NCBI GenBank assembly: GCA_037445025.1
Contig: JBBILI010000004.1
Span: forward strand, 62,001-126,000
Length of the DNA: 64,000 nucleotides
Reading direction: 5' to 3'
From: CAIQQQ01 sp037445025
GTDB taxonomy: Bacteria; Pseudomonadota; Alphaproteobacteria; Acetobacterales; Acetobacteraceae
This document shows positions 25,129 through 33,658 of the stretch, piece by piece (position 1 is the first letter of the stretch; each line of letters begins with the position of its first letter). The position numbers were made by a program, and so were the translations under genes. Below the pieces are notes generated by a model. It searched no databases. It saw only the letters and a program-made list of their open reading frames with translations, and was not told the DNA's origin.

Positions 25129-26412
25129 TCAAAACGCCACATGACCGAATGTCGCACGCAGAACCGCCCAGACAAGGCCACCCACCAGGAATCCGACCAG
25201 CGTGCCGTTGATGCGGACATATTGCAGGTCGCGGCCGACGCGCAGCTCCAGCCGGTCGGTGATGGTGCGGGCGTCCCAGCCGCCGACGACCTCGGCGATG
25301 AAATTCTCCATGCGGGCCTGGGCGGAGGGCAGCAGCGGAGCGATGACGCCTTCGACCGCCTGCTGCAGGCGGGCGCGGGCCGCGGGGTCGGCGGCGAGCA
25401 TGGTGCCGAAATTGGCCAGCATGCCTTCGAGGATGGCGACCGTGCGGCCGTTGGGGCGGGCGGCATCCTGCTCGATGGCGTGGCGGAAGCGCGACCAGAC
25501 ATCCATCACCCAGGCCTGCACCGTCTCGTGCATGACGACCCGCTTGAGCGCCTGGCCGATCTCGGCGGCGCGGGCGGGGTCCTCCTCCATGCGGGCGATC
25601 TCGCGGCGGACCCATTCGTCGAACGCGTCGCGCAGATCCGAGCCGCTGGCCTCCATCTTGCCGATCTCGGCGGTGATCATCGACATGGTCCGCTTGGCCA
25701 CGGTGGCGCCGACCGCCCAGCCCACCAGCCGCCCGCCCTGCTCGCGCACCCGCTCGGTGATGGCGACGCGCAGGGCGTCCTCGCGTTCGGCGAGCAGCTT
25801 GCGGAGCTCGGCGAGGATGAAGCTGAACACCTCCTGGTGCCGGCCGCCCTCCGTCAGGCCGCGCAGCGCGCGCGCCACGACGCGCCCGGCGCCGGCGCCG
25901 CCGAGGATGCGCGGGATGATGCGCCGCGCCACGTTGCGCGCCCGCCCGTCCTCGATGCTGGACAGCAGCTTCGGCAACTGCCCGGCCAGCGCCTCTGCGG
26001 CAGGGCGGGTGGCGCGCGGGTCGGCGAGGAAGCGCTCGACAATTCCGGCCAGATCGAGGCGCGACAGGGTGCTGGCCAGCTCGGTCTGGGTGAACACGTG
26101 CCCGGCCACGAAGCGGCCCAGCGCGCGGCCTAGTCGCTCCTTCTGGCGGGGAATGATGGCGGTGTGGGGAATCGGCAGGCCCAGCGGATGGCGGAACAGC
26201 GCGGTGACGGCGAACCAGTCGGCGATGCCGCCGACGAAGCCCGCCTTGGCCGAGGCCTGCAGCAGCTCCGCAGGCCAGCCCGGCGGCAGCGCGTAGCTGG
26301 CCAGGGTGAGCCCTGCCATCCCCACCAACAGGCCGGACGCAACCGCGCGATGCCGCACGAGGCTGCGCCTTGCCAGGAAATCTGCATGCGGGATCGGCTC
26401 GGCAGCACTCAT
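25129..26412 (-). CDS. DUF445 family membrane protein (YjiN/YheB-like)
   Basis: A 427-aa protein with an N-terminal helix (GLLVGMAGLTLASYALP), the highly conserved DUF445 block AKAGFVGGIADWFAVTALFRHPLGLPIPHT (residues about 56-85), a long alpha-helical middle and a C-terminal helix at GTLVGFLVGGLVWAVLRATFG. The family is membrane-bound and of unknown function. It is 11 bp upstream of the luciferase-like gene on the same strand, so the two may be cotranscribed. Repeat copy E lies upstream, between it and the cytochrome c gene. Confidence 0.92.
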   Translation of the reverse strand: MSAAEPIPHADFLARRSLVRHRAVASGLLVGMAGLTLASYALPPGWPAELLQASAKAGFVGGIADWFAVTALFRHPLGLPIPHTAIIPRQKERLGRALGRFVAGHVFTQTELASTLSRLDLAGIVERFLADPRATRPAAEALAGQLPKLLSSIEDGRARNVARRIIPRILGGAGAGRVVARALRGLTEGGRHQEVFSFILAELRKLLAEREDALRVAITERVREQGGRLVGWAVGATVAKRTMSMITAEIGKMEASGSDLRDAFDEWVRREIARMEEDPARAAEIGQALKRVVMHETVQAWVMDVWSRFRHAIEQDAARPNGRTVAILEGMLANFGTMLAADPAARARLQQAVEGVIAPLLPSAQARMENFIAEVVGGWDARTITDRLELRVGRDLQYVRINGTLVGFLVGGLVWAVLRATFGHVAF

Positions 26413-26511
26413 GCTTCTCCCATATCACGCCCGCCCACCTCTCTGCCAAGCCGCTGGCCGGGGGAGGCAAAGTGCATGTCCGTTTGGTTGGTCTTTGCTT
26501 TTTAGAAAGGC

Positions 26512-26625
26512 CTTCTTTTCTGTAGAAAAGAAGCAAAAGACTTTTATCCGTTTTTAGCGCACCTCCCCGAATAAATCCCCGACCAGAGGATAAAAGTTTT
26601 TTGGTTCTTTTTTTAAAAAAGAACT
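26512..26625. repeat. Structured intergenic repeat, copy E
   Basis: Hairpin 1 at 26512-26533 (arms CTTCTTTTCT/AGAAAAGAAG, loop GT), inner arms ACTTTTATCC (26541-26550 region) and GGATAAAAGT before hairpin 2 at 26603-26625 (arms GGTTCTTTTTT/AAAAAAGAACT). The core differs from the other copies. It separates two tandem minus-strand operons and would end the dehydrogenase operon. Confidence 0.85.
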
Positions 26626-26672
26626 GCTTTTTATTTTCCCTTCGGCTCTCCGACCAGACGATGGACGGGGCT

Positions 26673-27830
26673 TCAGTGTGCGGCGGCGGTGAGGCTGCCG
26701 CGCAGCGTGTGGACCTGGTCCGCATCCACCGGAGCCGCCGCGTTGCCCCAGCTGGCCCGAATGTAGCTCAGCACGGCGGCAATCTGCTGATCCGTCAGCT
26801 TCCAGCCGAACGCCGGCATGGCCGCACCCGTGGGGGCGGTATCGGTGGCGACCGACTTGGCCCCCAGCAGCACCGCGCGCACCAGATTGATCGGATCGGG
26901 CGCCAGCACGCCCGGCGCATGCGCAAAGGCCGGAGCGAGGCCATCGACGCCGGTGCCGCGGGCGGTTTGGCAGGCGGCGCATTGCTGATCATAGACGACG
27001 GCGCCGAGCTGCATCACCGCACCCGCAACGGCGGGGGGAGCGGTCGCGGGCTGGCCTGGCTGGTCCTTCAGATAGGTGGCGATCGCCAGGCGATCCTGGT
27101 CGGTCATCTGCGAGGTCGAGTGCGCCACCGACCAGCCGCCGATGCCGGTATGGATGTCACCGGTCAGGTTCGGCGCCAGCCACTGGTCCAGGACGCCGCC
27201 CTGCAAGGGGCTGCCGGTCTCATCGCCGCCGAGACTGTTCTTGGCGGTGTGGCAGGCGCCGCAATGCCCCAGCCCTTGCACCAGAGAGGCGCCGCGATTC
27301 CAGGCCGCGGACTTGCCGGCATCCGGGACAAAGCGACCCTGGGTGAAATGCAACGTGTTCCACACCCGCATGCTGGCGCGGATGCTGAACGGAAACGGCA
27401 GCTGGTTGGATTGGATCTTGTAGCGCACCGGCGGCAGCGTGGTGAGCCAGGCATGGATCGCCAGCACGTCGGCATCGCTCACCTTGGTGAAATACGGATA
27501 GGGGAAGGCCGGATACAGATGCCCCGGCCGCCCGACGCCCTCGTGCATGGCCTGCAGGAACTGTGCGTCCGACATCCCGCCGATGCCGGTTTTCGGATCC
27601 GGGGTGATGTTGGGCGAAATCAGCGCTCCGAACGGGGTCTGGATCGCGACGCCGCCGGCATAGGCAGCCCCCCCCGGTGCGGTGTGGCAGCCGGCGCAGT
27701 CACCGGCGACGGCGAGATAGCGGCCTTGCGCCACCTGCGCCGGGTCGGCGGCGTGGCCTGCGATCGGCATCAGCAGCAGGGCGGCGGCGGTGATCCGGGC
27801 CGCCCACCGCCCGCTCCGGTGCGGGTTCAT
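26673..27830 (-). CDS. Cytochrome c subunit of a membrane-bound FAD dehydrogenase
   Basis: A 385-aa periplasmic multiheme protein with a signal peptide (ITAAALLLMPIAGHA). It has the three-domain layout of alcohol/gluconate/fructose dehydrogenase cytochrome subunits. Heme sites: C45-x2-C48-H49 and C190-x2-C193-H194 are normal; the third is C284-A-A-C287-Q288, where the axial His is replaced by Gln (CAA, one base from CAC/CAT). It should pass electrons from the GMC subunit to ubiquinone or a terminal oxidase. ATG overlaps the GMC stop (ATGA); the long N-terminal extension in this frame is only a shadow. Confidence 0.92.
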   Translation of the reverse strand: MNPHRSGRWAARITAAALLLMPIAGHAADPAQVAQGRYLAVAGDCAGCHTAPGGAAYAGGVAIQTPFGALISPNITPDPKTGIGGMSDAQFLQAMHEGVGRPGHLYPAFPYPYFTKVSDADVLAIHAWLTTLPPVRYKIQSNQLPFPFSIRASMRVWNTLHFTQGRFVPDAGKSAAWNRGASLVQGLGHCGACHTAKNSLGGDETGSPLQGGVLDQWLAPNLTGDIHTGIGGWSVAHSTSQMTDQDRLAIATYLKDQPGQPATAPPAVAGAVMQLGAVVYDQQCAACQTARGTGVDGLAPAFAHAPGVLAPDPINLVRAVLLGAKSVATDTAPTGAAMPAFGWKLTDQQIAAVLSYIRASWGNAAAPVDADQVHTLRGSLTAAAH

Positions 27831-29593
27831 GCCGGCACCAGGGGGCCGGGGGATTTCAGATATCTGGACTTGATCGCGTCTGCCGCCCAATAGGCCAGCG
27901 CGCCGACGGTGCCGGTGGGATTGTAGCCGGCATTCTGCGGAAACGCCGTCGCCCCCATCACGAACAGGTTCGGCACGTCCCAGCTTTGCAGGTAGCGGTT
28001 GAGCGCGCTGGTCCTGGGATCGGCCCCCATCACGGCGCCGCCGCACAGATGCGTGGTCTGATACGGTGTCACGGAATAGGGGCCCGTGCGCGGATGCTTC
28101 ACCAGCTGGCGCGGCCCCATCTTCTGCACGATCTCGCCGAGCCGGTCGGTCAGGAACGCCGACATCTTCAGCTCGTTCGGGTGCAGATCGAAATTCATCC
28201 GCAGCAGCTTGCGGACGTGCGGATCGGTGTAGGTCGGGTCGAGATCTAGGTGGTTGCCGCGATAGCTGCAGGAACTGCCATGCGTGCTGAAGCTGTAGGA
28301 GCTCTGGTAGTTCTCCGCCACCGCCTGCTTCCAGGCCGCCCCCCAGGCCGGCGTGCCCGGCGGGGTGAGCGTGCCCAGAATGGGCCGCCCGCCGGTCTGC
28401 GCCGCCCCCATGAACCCGCCACCGACGAAGCCCAGACCCGCATGGTCGAAATTGTCGCCGTTGAAATCGTCGATCAGCATGCCGACGGCACCGGAGGCGA
28501 CGAAGGGGTTGAAGTTCTTGTCGGCAAAGAACGCATCCACGCCGGAGGTGGTCTGATAGGAGTAGTTGCGGCCGATCACCCCCGTGTTCGCCACCGGGTC
28601 ATACGGCGTGCCGATGCCGGAGAGCAGCAGCAGGCGCACGTTGAAGATCTGGAAGGCGCAGAGCAGCACCATCTCGGCCGGCTGTTCCCATTCCTCGCCC
28701 GCGGCGTCGATATAGGTGACACCGGTGGCGCGCTTGCCGGTGCTGTCGGTGTTGATGCGCGTCACCTCGCATTGCGTGCGGGCGGTGAAGTTCGGGTGGC
28801 GGGTGAGCACCGGCAGGATGGTGGTCTGCGGGCTGGCCTTGGAGTAGTTGCCGCAGCCGAACCACTCGCAGAACCCGCAATAGGTGCAGGGCCCCAGCTT
28901 CACCCCCAGCGGGTTGGTGTAGGCCTGGGACATGTTGCCCGAGGGCTGCGGGAACGGATGATAGCCGCTCTCCCGCGCGGCCGCGGCGAACAGGGTTGGC
29001 GCAAAAGGCTGCTGCATCGCAGGCGTCGGGTAGCCGCGCGCGCGCGGTCCCTCGAACGGATTGCCGCCCGGCTGGATCTTGCCTGCGATGTTGCCGGCCA
29101 GGCCCGCCGTGCCGCAGAGATACTCGAACCGGTCGTAATGCGGCTCAAGTTCGTCGTACGACACGTCCCAGTCCTGGATGGTCATGTCGTCCGGCAGGGC
29201 GGCGGCCCCGTAGCGCTCGGTGAGATGCGAGCGCAGGCGGAAATCGGTGGGGTTGAAGCGCCAGGTCTGGCCGTTCCAGTGCACCCCGCCGCCGCCGACC
29301 CCGTTGGGCGGCATGAACGAGCCCCAGGTGCGGATCGGCAGCGCGGTCTGGCTGGCGTTGTTGCGAAAGGTCAGCGTCTCCTGCGCCGGCTTCAGGAACA
29401 GGCTGTGGCGGATGTGATAGCGCAGCTCGTCCTGCGCGAAGGTGGTGGGGAAGTCCGTGGCGGTGTTGCGCCAGGCGCCGCGCTCGAGGGCGACCACGCG
29501 CTGGCCGGCCTGGGTCAGCTCCTGCGCCAGGATCGATCCGGTCCAGCCCAGGCCTACGATCACCACGTCGGTGGCGGGCAACGCGCGCGCCAT
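27827..29593 (-). CDS. GMC-family FAD dehydrogenase, large subunit (gluconate 2-dehydrogenase/FAD-GDH type)
   Basis: A 588-aa flavoprotein. Seen: the dinucleotide motif VIVGLGWTGS at residues 11-20, GVGGGGVHWNGQTWRFNP near 98-115, a Cys group C236-x2-C239-x2-C242-x4-C247 of the kind assigned to a 3Fe-4S cluster in FAD-glucose and fructose dehydrogenases, and the C-terminal GATAFPQNAGYNPTGTVGAL with catalytic His/Asn region. There is no own signal peptide, so it should be carried through Tat by the small subunit. The sugar or sugar-acid substrate cannot be read from sequence. Confidence 0.95.
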   Translation of the reverse strand: MARALPATDVVIVGLGWTGSILAQELTQAGQRVVALERGAWRNTATDFPTTFAQDELRYHIRHSLFLKPAQETLTFRNNASQTALPIRTWGSFMPPNGVGGGGVHWNGQTWRFNPTDFRLRSHLTERYGAAALPDDMTIQDWDVSYDELEPHYDRFEYLCGTAGLAGNIAGKIQPGGNPFEGPRARGYPTPAMQQPFAPTLFAAAARESGYHPFPQPSGNMSQAYTNPLGVKLGPCTYCGFCEWFGCGNYSKASPQTTILPVLTRHPNFTARTQCEVTRINTDSTGKRATGVTYIDAAGEEWEQPAEMVLLCAFQIFNVRLLLLSGIGTPYDPVANTGVIGRNYSYQTTSGVDAFFADKNFNPFVASGAVGMLIDDFNGDNFDHAGLGFVGGGFMGAAQTGGRPILGTLTPPGTPAWGAAWKQAVAENYQSSYSFSTHGSSCSYRGNHLDLDPTYTDPHVRKLLRMNFDLHPNELKMSAFLTDRLGEIVQKMGPRQLVKHPRTGPYSVTPYQTTHLCGGAVMGADPRTSALNRYLQSWDVPNLFVMGATAFPQNAGYNPTGTVGALAYWAADAIKSRYLKSPGPLVPA

Positions 29594-30327
29594 CAGGTGG
29601 CACTCCCTGACAGGCCGACCGGCGGCTTGGGATAGCGCTCGTTGTGGCGGCCCACCCAGTCTCGGTAGTCGTAATGGGCGCCGGGGAAGCCGATCATCCT
29701 CCAGGCGGCCATGCCGCGGTTGCCGCCGTAGATCGGGTCGGCGAAGAAGCCCTCCTTGGTGTGCTGCAGCAGCATTTCGAAGAACGCACGGCCGTTGGAC
29801 CCGTTCAGCATCAGGCTGCCGCTTTCCATGCGCTGGATCACGGCGATCTGCTCGGTTTCCGGAATCTGGCGAAAAATCCTGCCGGCAAAGGCGTCGCTGG
29901 TGTGCCGATCCAGAGCCGCGAGGGCCTGGCGACAGCGCGAAGCGGGCGTGAGCGGCGATTGCGGGCCCTGGTTGGGCAACCCGTCGGCAAACGGCGGGCG
30001 CATATAGAGCGCCGTGGCACTGCCGTAGGGCCCGGCGAGCTGCCGGTCGATGAACACCGCAACGCCGGCCTCCTTGCCGCCCGGCGTTGCCGGATCCGGC
30101 GGGATCAGCCGATCCACCAGCACCTCGACCAAGGCTGCTTCTTCTGGCGTGAAGAACATCCAGCCACCCGCCACCACCTGCACCGGCGTTTCCGCGGCAG
30201 CCTCGATGGCTGGACCGGCAACGCTTGTGGCAGCACATGCGCTGACAAGTGACGTGGCCAGGACCGCGGCGGTCGAACCAAGCAGGTATCGTCGTGTCGC
30301 GGAACGGCGCGCCGGTGGTAGGGGCAT
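29593..30327 (-). CDS. Small (Tat-signal) subunit 3 of the gluconate/fructose-type dehydrogenase
   Basis: A 244-aa protein with a Tat-like signal (RRSATRRYLLGSTAAVLATS) ending near a lipobox-like LVSACAA. The core WMFFTPEEAALVEVLVDRLIPPD and the C-terminal PIYGGNRGMAAWRMIGFPGA are typical of gluconate 2-dehydrogenase subunit 3. It escorts the FAD subunit across the membrane as a folded complex. Its stop shares one base with the GMC start (TGATG), so the three genes are strictly coupled in the order small, large, cytochrome c. Confidence 0.94.
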   Translation of the reverse strand: MPLPPARRSATRRYLLGSTAAVLATSLVSACAATSVAGPAIEAAAETPVQVVAGGWMFFTPEEAALVEVLVDRLIPPDPATPGGKEAGVAVFIDRQLAGPYGSATALYMRPPFADGLPNQGPQSPLTPASRCRQALAALDRHTSDAFAGRIFRQIPETEQIAVIQRMESGSLMLNGSNGRAFFEMLLQHTKEGFFADPIYGGNRGMAAWRMIGFPGAHYDYRDWVGRHNERYPKPPVGLSGSAT

Positions 30328-30885
30328 GATGGTTCCCGCTCGCAAGCAGATTTGAGGTGCCAAAACCGTGCGTCACTGCGGCCGGCTGGTGCAGCGCCGG
30401 AAGCTACGCAGGGGCCGGAATTCCTGTCATTCGGATAGCGATATTCATCGGTGGAAGATCGACTTTTGACAGACCGAGCATGCGCAGCTGTGGGTGCGAA
30501 CCGGACCATGCTCCAGCCAATGTGCCTGTGGCCTTTCCGGCCGCGCGGATGGCCGAAGGATGGCGTGTCGGCACGACAGGCGGCCCACGGGACTCCGATC
30601 TGGCCCGCGACGCTGTGGCCGCGGTGTTGGCGCAGGCCGGTCACAGCAGCAGGGGTACCGGTCCGGCGTGACGGTCATCCGGATCCGCGATCGGCAGGCC
30701 CGGAGGCTTCCGCGAGACGAAAATGCGGCAGCCTTGCGTCCCACGCCTCATCCGCAACCCTCGCTAACGCGATCGTAACACCCGGCGTGCGAGCGGTGGC
30801 TTGCATTGAGGTCGATGGTCCGCTCAGTCTAGAACTCTGGCACGGCGGCACCATCTCGGTTCTGTCATCCTTGAGGATATTGGCG
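30328..30885. other. 558-bp divergent intergenic region upstream of dehydrogenase operon and ctpA
   Basis: No convincing gene, RNA or repeat seen. The frame of ctpA stays open back to 30451 but the extra part lacks any conserved feature. A second + frame ending at 30671 has coding-like codon bias over its last 50 codons (ending LAQAGHSSRGTGPA), so a decayed gene fragment is possible. The region should hold promoters for both directions. Confidence 0.4.
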
Positions 30886-32274
30886 ATGAAGCTGCGCACG
30901 GGTCTTCTGTTGTCCACCGCCTTCGTCGCGGGGATCACGGCGGCGCCGATGGCGAGCCTGGTGGCGCGTCAGTTCGGTCTGCAGCTGTTCCCGTCCGCCT
31001 TCGCCCAGGATGGGTCGCGGGCTGACACGTATCGCCTGCTGAACCTGTTCAGCGATGTGTTCGAGCGGGTGCGGGCGGATTACGTGGAGCCGGTGAAGGA
31101 CAAGGAACTCGTGGAGAACGCCATCAGCGGCATGCTGACGGGGCTTGATCCGCACAGCAGCTATATGAACGCCAAGGCCTATCAGGAGATGCAGGAGCAG
31201 ACCACCGGCGAGTTCGGCGGGCTGGGCCTTGAGGTCACCGCCGACAGCGGCTTCATCAAGGTGATCAGCCCGATCGATGACACGCCGGCCTCACGCGCCG
31301 GGATCAAGGCGGGCGACCTGATCCTGGCACTGGACGGCCAGTCGGTGCAGGGCATCTCGCTCAACGAGGCGGTGGACAAGATGCACGGCGCCGCCAATAC
31401 CAAGATCAAGCTGACCTTGAAGCGCGAGGGGGTGGACAAGCCGATCGAGGTGGCGCTGACCCGCGAGGTGATCAAGGTGCAGGTGGTGAAGTGGCACCTG
31501 GAGGGCAACGACATCGGTTATATCCGCATCACCAGCTTCAGCGAGCAGACCGATCCGGGCCTGCGCCGCGCCTATGCCGATCTGCAGGCGAAGTCGGGCA
31601 ACAAGCTCAAGGGGATTGTGCTCGATCTGCGCAACAATCCGGGCGGGCTGCTGGACCAGGCGATCGCGGTGGGGGATGATTTGATCAAGGACGGCGAGAT
31701 TGTCTCGACCCGCGCGCGACACCCGGAAGACAGCCAGCGCTGGAACGCACATGACGGCGACATCACCAACGGCCTGCCGGTGGTGGTGCTGATGAACGGC
31801 GGCTCCGCCTCGGCCAGCGAGATTGTGGGCGGCGCGCTGCAGGATCACCGCCGTGCGATCATCATGGGCACCCGCAGCTTCGGCAAGGGCTCGGTGCAGA
31901 CGGTGATCCCGTTGCCCGGCAGCGGCGGGGCGATGCGGCTGACCACGGCGCGCTACTACACGCCGTCCGGCCGGTCGATCCAGGGTCTGGGGATTATACC
32001 TGATATCGAGGTTCAGGCCACGCGCGAGGAGGGGCCGAAGTTCCTGCCCGACCGCGAGGCGGATCTCAAAGGCGCGATCAGCAATATCGGCGGTGTGGCG
32101 GCGTCGAGCCTGCCGCCGCGCACGGATCTTCCGGCGATCGCCAAGGACATTCCGAAGCTGCCGCCGGTCAACCAGCCGGCCTATGACCCGACCAAGTTCG
32201 AGACCGATTTTCAGCTGCAGCAGGCGTTGACGGTGGTGCGGGCGATGCCGTCACCGGTGCACGCGGGTCCGTGA
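30886..32274 (+). CDS. ctpA: C-terminal processing protease (S41A, CtpA/Prc)
   Basis: A 462-aa periplasmic protease with a signal peptide, cleaved near SAFAQ (residues 37-41). A PDZ domain spans about 110-195 (FGGLGLEVTADSGFIKVISP), and the S41 core carries the Ser/Lys/Gln triad S309 (NGGSASASE), K334 (SFGKGSVQT) and Q338. Length fits the family. Such enzymes trim envelope proteins and control peptidoglycan hydrolases. The ATG at 30886 is the only start giving a signal peptide. The TGA overlaps the GTG of the following aminotransferase, an unusual partner. Confidence 0.96.
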   Translation: MKLRTGLLLSTAFVAGITAAPMASLVARQFGLQLFPSAFAQDGSRADTYRLLNLFSDVFERVRADYVEPVKDKELVENAISGMLTGLDPHSSYMNAKAYQEMQEQTTGEFGGLGLEVTADSGFIKVISPIDDTPASRAGIKAGDLILALDGQSVQGISLNEAVDKMHGAANTKIKLTLKREGVDKPIEVALTREVIKVQVVKWHLEGNDIGYIRITSFSEQTDPGLRRAYADLQAKSGNKLKGIVLDLRNNPGGLLDQAIAVGDDLIKDGEIVSTRARHPEDSQRWNAHDGDITNGLPVVVLMNGGSASASEIVGGALQDHRRAIIMGTRSFGKGSVQTVIPLPGSGGAMRLTTARYYTPSGRSIQGLGIIPDIEVQATREEGPKFLPDREADLKGAISNIGGVAASSLPPRTDLPAIAKDIPKLPPVNQPAYDPTKFETDFQLQQALTVVRAMPSPVHAGP

Positions 32275-33584
32275 GCGTGTCGGAGGTCATCCCGCGCAAT
32301 CTGTCGCTGGAGTCGGCCCTGGCGGAAGCGCGTGAGCGCTTCGTTGGAGGCAATCCGGAAAGTCTGGCCGCGCATGTGACGGCCACGGCTGCCATGCCGG
32401 GCGGCAACACCCGCACGGTGCTGTTCCATACCCCGTTTCCGCTGACGATGGTGCGCGGGCAGGGGGCGCGGCTGTGGGATGCGGACGGGCATGAATATGT
32501 CGATCTGCTCGGCGAGTACACCGCTGGGTTGTATGGCCATTCCAATCCGGTGATCCGGGCGGCCATCGATCGGGCGCTGGATGGCGGGTGGAACCTGGGG
32601 GGGCATGGGCTGATGGAGGCGCGGCTGGCGCGTGCGATCGTCGGCCGGTTTCCCAGCATCGACCTGGTGCGCTTCACCAACAGCGGCACCGAGGCCAATC
32701 TGATGGCGATCGCCACTGCCGTGGCAGTGACCGGCCGCAAGCGGGTGATGGTGTTCGACGGCGGCTACCATGGCGGCGTGCTGTATTTCGGCGGTGGCGG
32801 CATTCCCATCAACGCGCCGCACCAGTGGCTGCTGGGGACGTACAACGATCCGGTGTCGGCTGCGGCGCTGGCGGATGCGCATGCGGACGATCTGGCGTGC
32901 ATCATCGTCGAGCCGATGATGGGGTCCGGTGGGTGTATTCCGGGGTCTGCTGCCTTCCTGCAGGCGCTGCGCGAGGCCGCGACCCGCACCGGGGCGATCC
33001 TGATCTTTGACGAGGTGATGACCAGCCGCATGTCCGCCGGCGGACAGCAGGCGCGTCTTGGCATCACGCCAGACATGACCACGCTGGGCAAGTATATCGG
33101 CGGCGGCATGAGCTTCGGTGCGTTCGGTGGGCGGGCGGACATCATGGAGCGCTATGATCCGCGCCGGCCGGATGCGTTTCCGCATGCCGGCACGTTCAAC
33201 AATAATGTGCTGACCATGGCTGCGGGGTATACCGGATTGTCGGAGCTGTTCACGCCGGAGGCTGCCGAGGCGCTGTTCGCACGCGGCGAGGCGTTGCGGG
33301 CGCGGCTGAATGCGGTGGCCATCGGCGTGATGCAGTGGACCGGGCTGGGCTCCATGGCCTGCGTGCAGTTTGTCTCGGGCCGCATCGACCGGCCACAGCC
33401 GCCAGGTCCGCGTGAGGCGGGGCTGCGTGAGCTGTTCTTCCTCGACATGTTGAAGGCCGGCTTCTACCTCGCCCGGCGCGGCATGCTGGCGATGAGCCTC
33501 GAAGTGAGCGACGCCGACACCGAGGCCTTCGTGGACGCGGTCAGCGACTTCGTCACCACACGCGCCGGACTGCTGCAGGCCTAA
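32271..33584 (+). CDS. Class III (glutamate-1-semialdehyde-mutase-like) PLP aminotransferase
   Basis: A 437-aa PLP enzyme. Seen: PLTMVRGQGARLWDADGHEY near residue 59, FTNSGTEANLMAIATAVAVT near 136, IFDEVMTS near 245 with the PLP-stacking Asp, and the Schiff-base Lys in TTLGKYIGGGMSFGAFG near 268-285. It belongs to the broad aspartate-aminotransferase-family group related to HemL, but it is not clearly HemL; substrate unknown. GTG start overlaps the ctpA stop by 4 bp. Confidence 0.92.
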   Translation: MSVSEVIPRNLSLESALAEARERFVGGNPESLAAHVTATAAMPGGNTRTVLFHTPFPLTMVRGQGARLWDADGHEYVDLLGEYTAGLYGHSNPVIRAAIDRALDGGWNLGGHGLMEARLARAIVGRFPSIDLVRFTNSGTEANLMAIATAVAVTGRKRVMVFDGGYHGGVLYFGGGGIPINAPHQWLLGTYNDPVSAAALADAHADDLACIIVEPMMGSGGCIPGSAAFLQALREAATRTGAILIFDEVMTSRMSAGGQQARLGITPDMTTLGKYIGGGMSFGAFGGRADIMERYDPRRPDAFPHAGTFNNNVLTMAAGYTGLSELFTPEAAEALFARGEALRARLNAVAIGVMQWTGLGSMACVQFVSGRIDRPQPPGPREAGLRELFFLDMLKAGFYLARRGMLAMSLEVSDADTEAFVDAVSDFVTTRAGLLQA

Positions 33585-33602
33585 ACGAATGAAAATTTCT
33601 TT

Positions 33603-33648
33603 GGTTCTTTCTTTTCAAAGAAAGAACTTCTTTTTTGAAAAAAAGAAG
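33603..33648. repeat. Structured intergenic repeat, copy F (compact)
   Basis: Between convergent genes, with the two hairpins directly joined: GGTTCTTTCTT-type stem at 33603-33627 and CTTCTTTTTT/AAAAAAGAAG at 33627-33648. There is no core. The flanks still show the ACTTTCATTTT inner-arm remnant. The end of the M20 hydrolase frame runs up to its right edge. Confidence 0.8.
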
Positions 33649-33658
33649 CAAAAAACTT

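Noticed and set aside
24068..26725. Single 885-codon minus-strand frame covering both the luciferase-like gene and the DUF445 region
   Set aside because: Only the C-terminal part is the real protein; the upstream part reads DUF445 out of frame and begins in repeat copy E. Internal ATG with ribosome site marks the true start.
30451..30885. N-terminal extension of ctpA by 145 codons
   Set aside because: It would bury the signal peptide and has no conserved sequence; ATG 30886 gives a normal protease.
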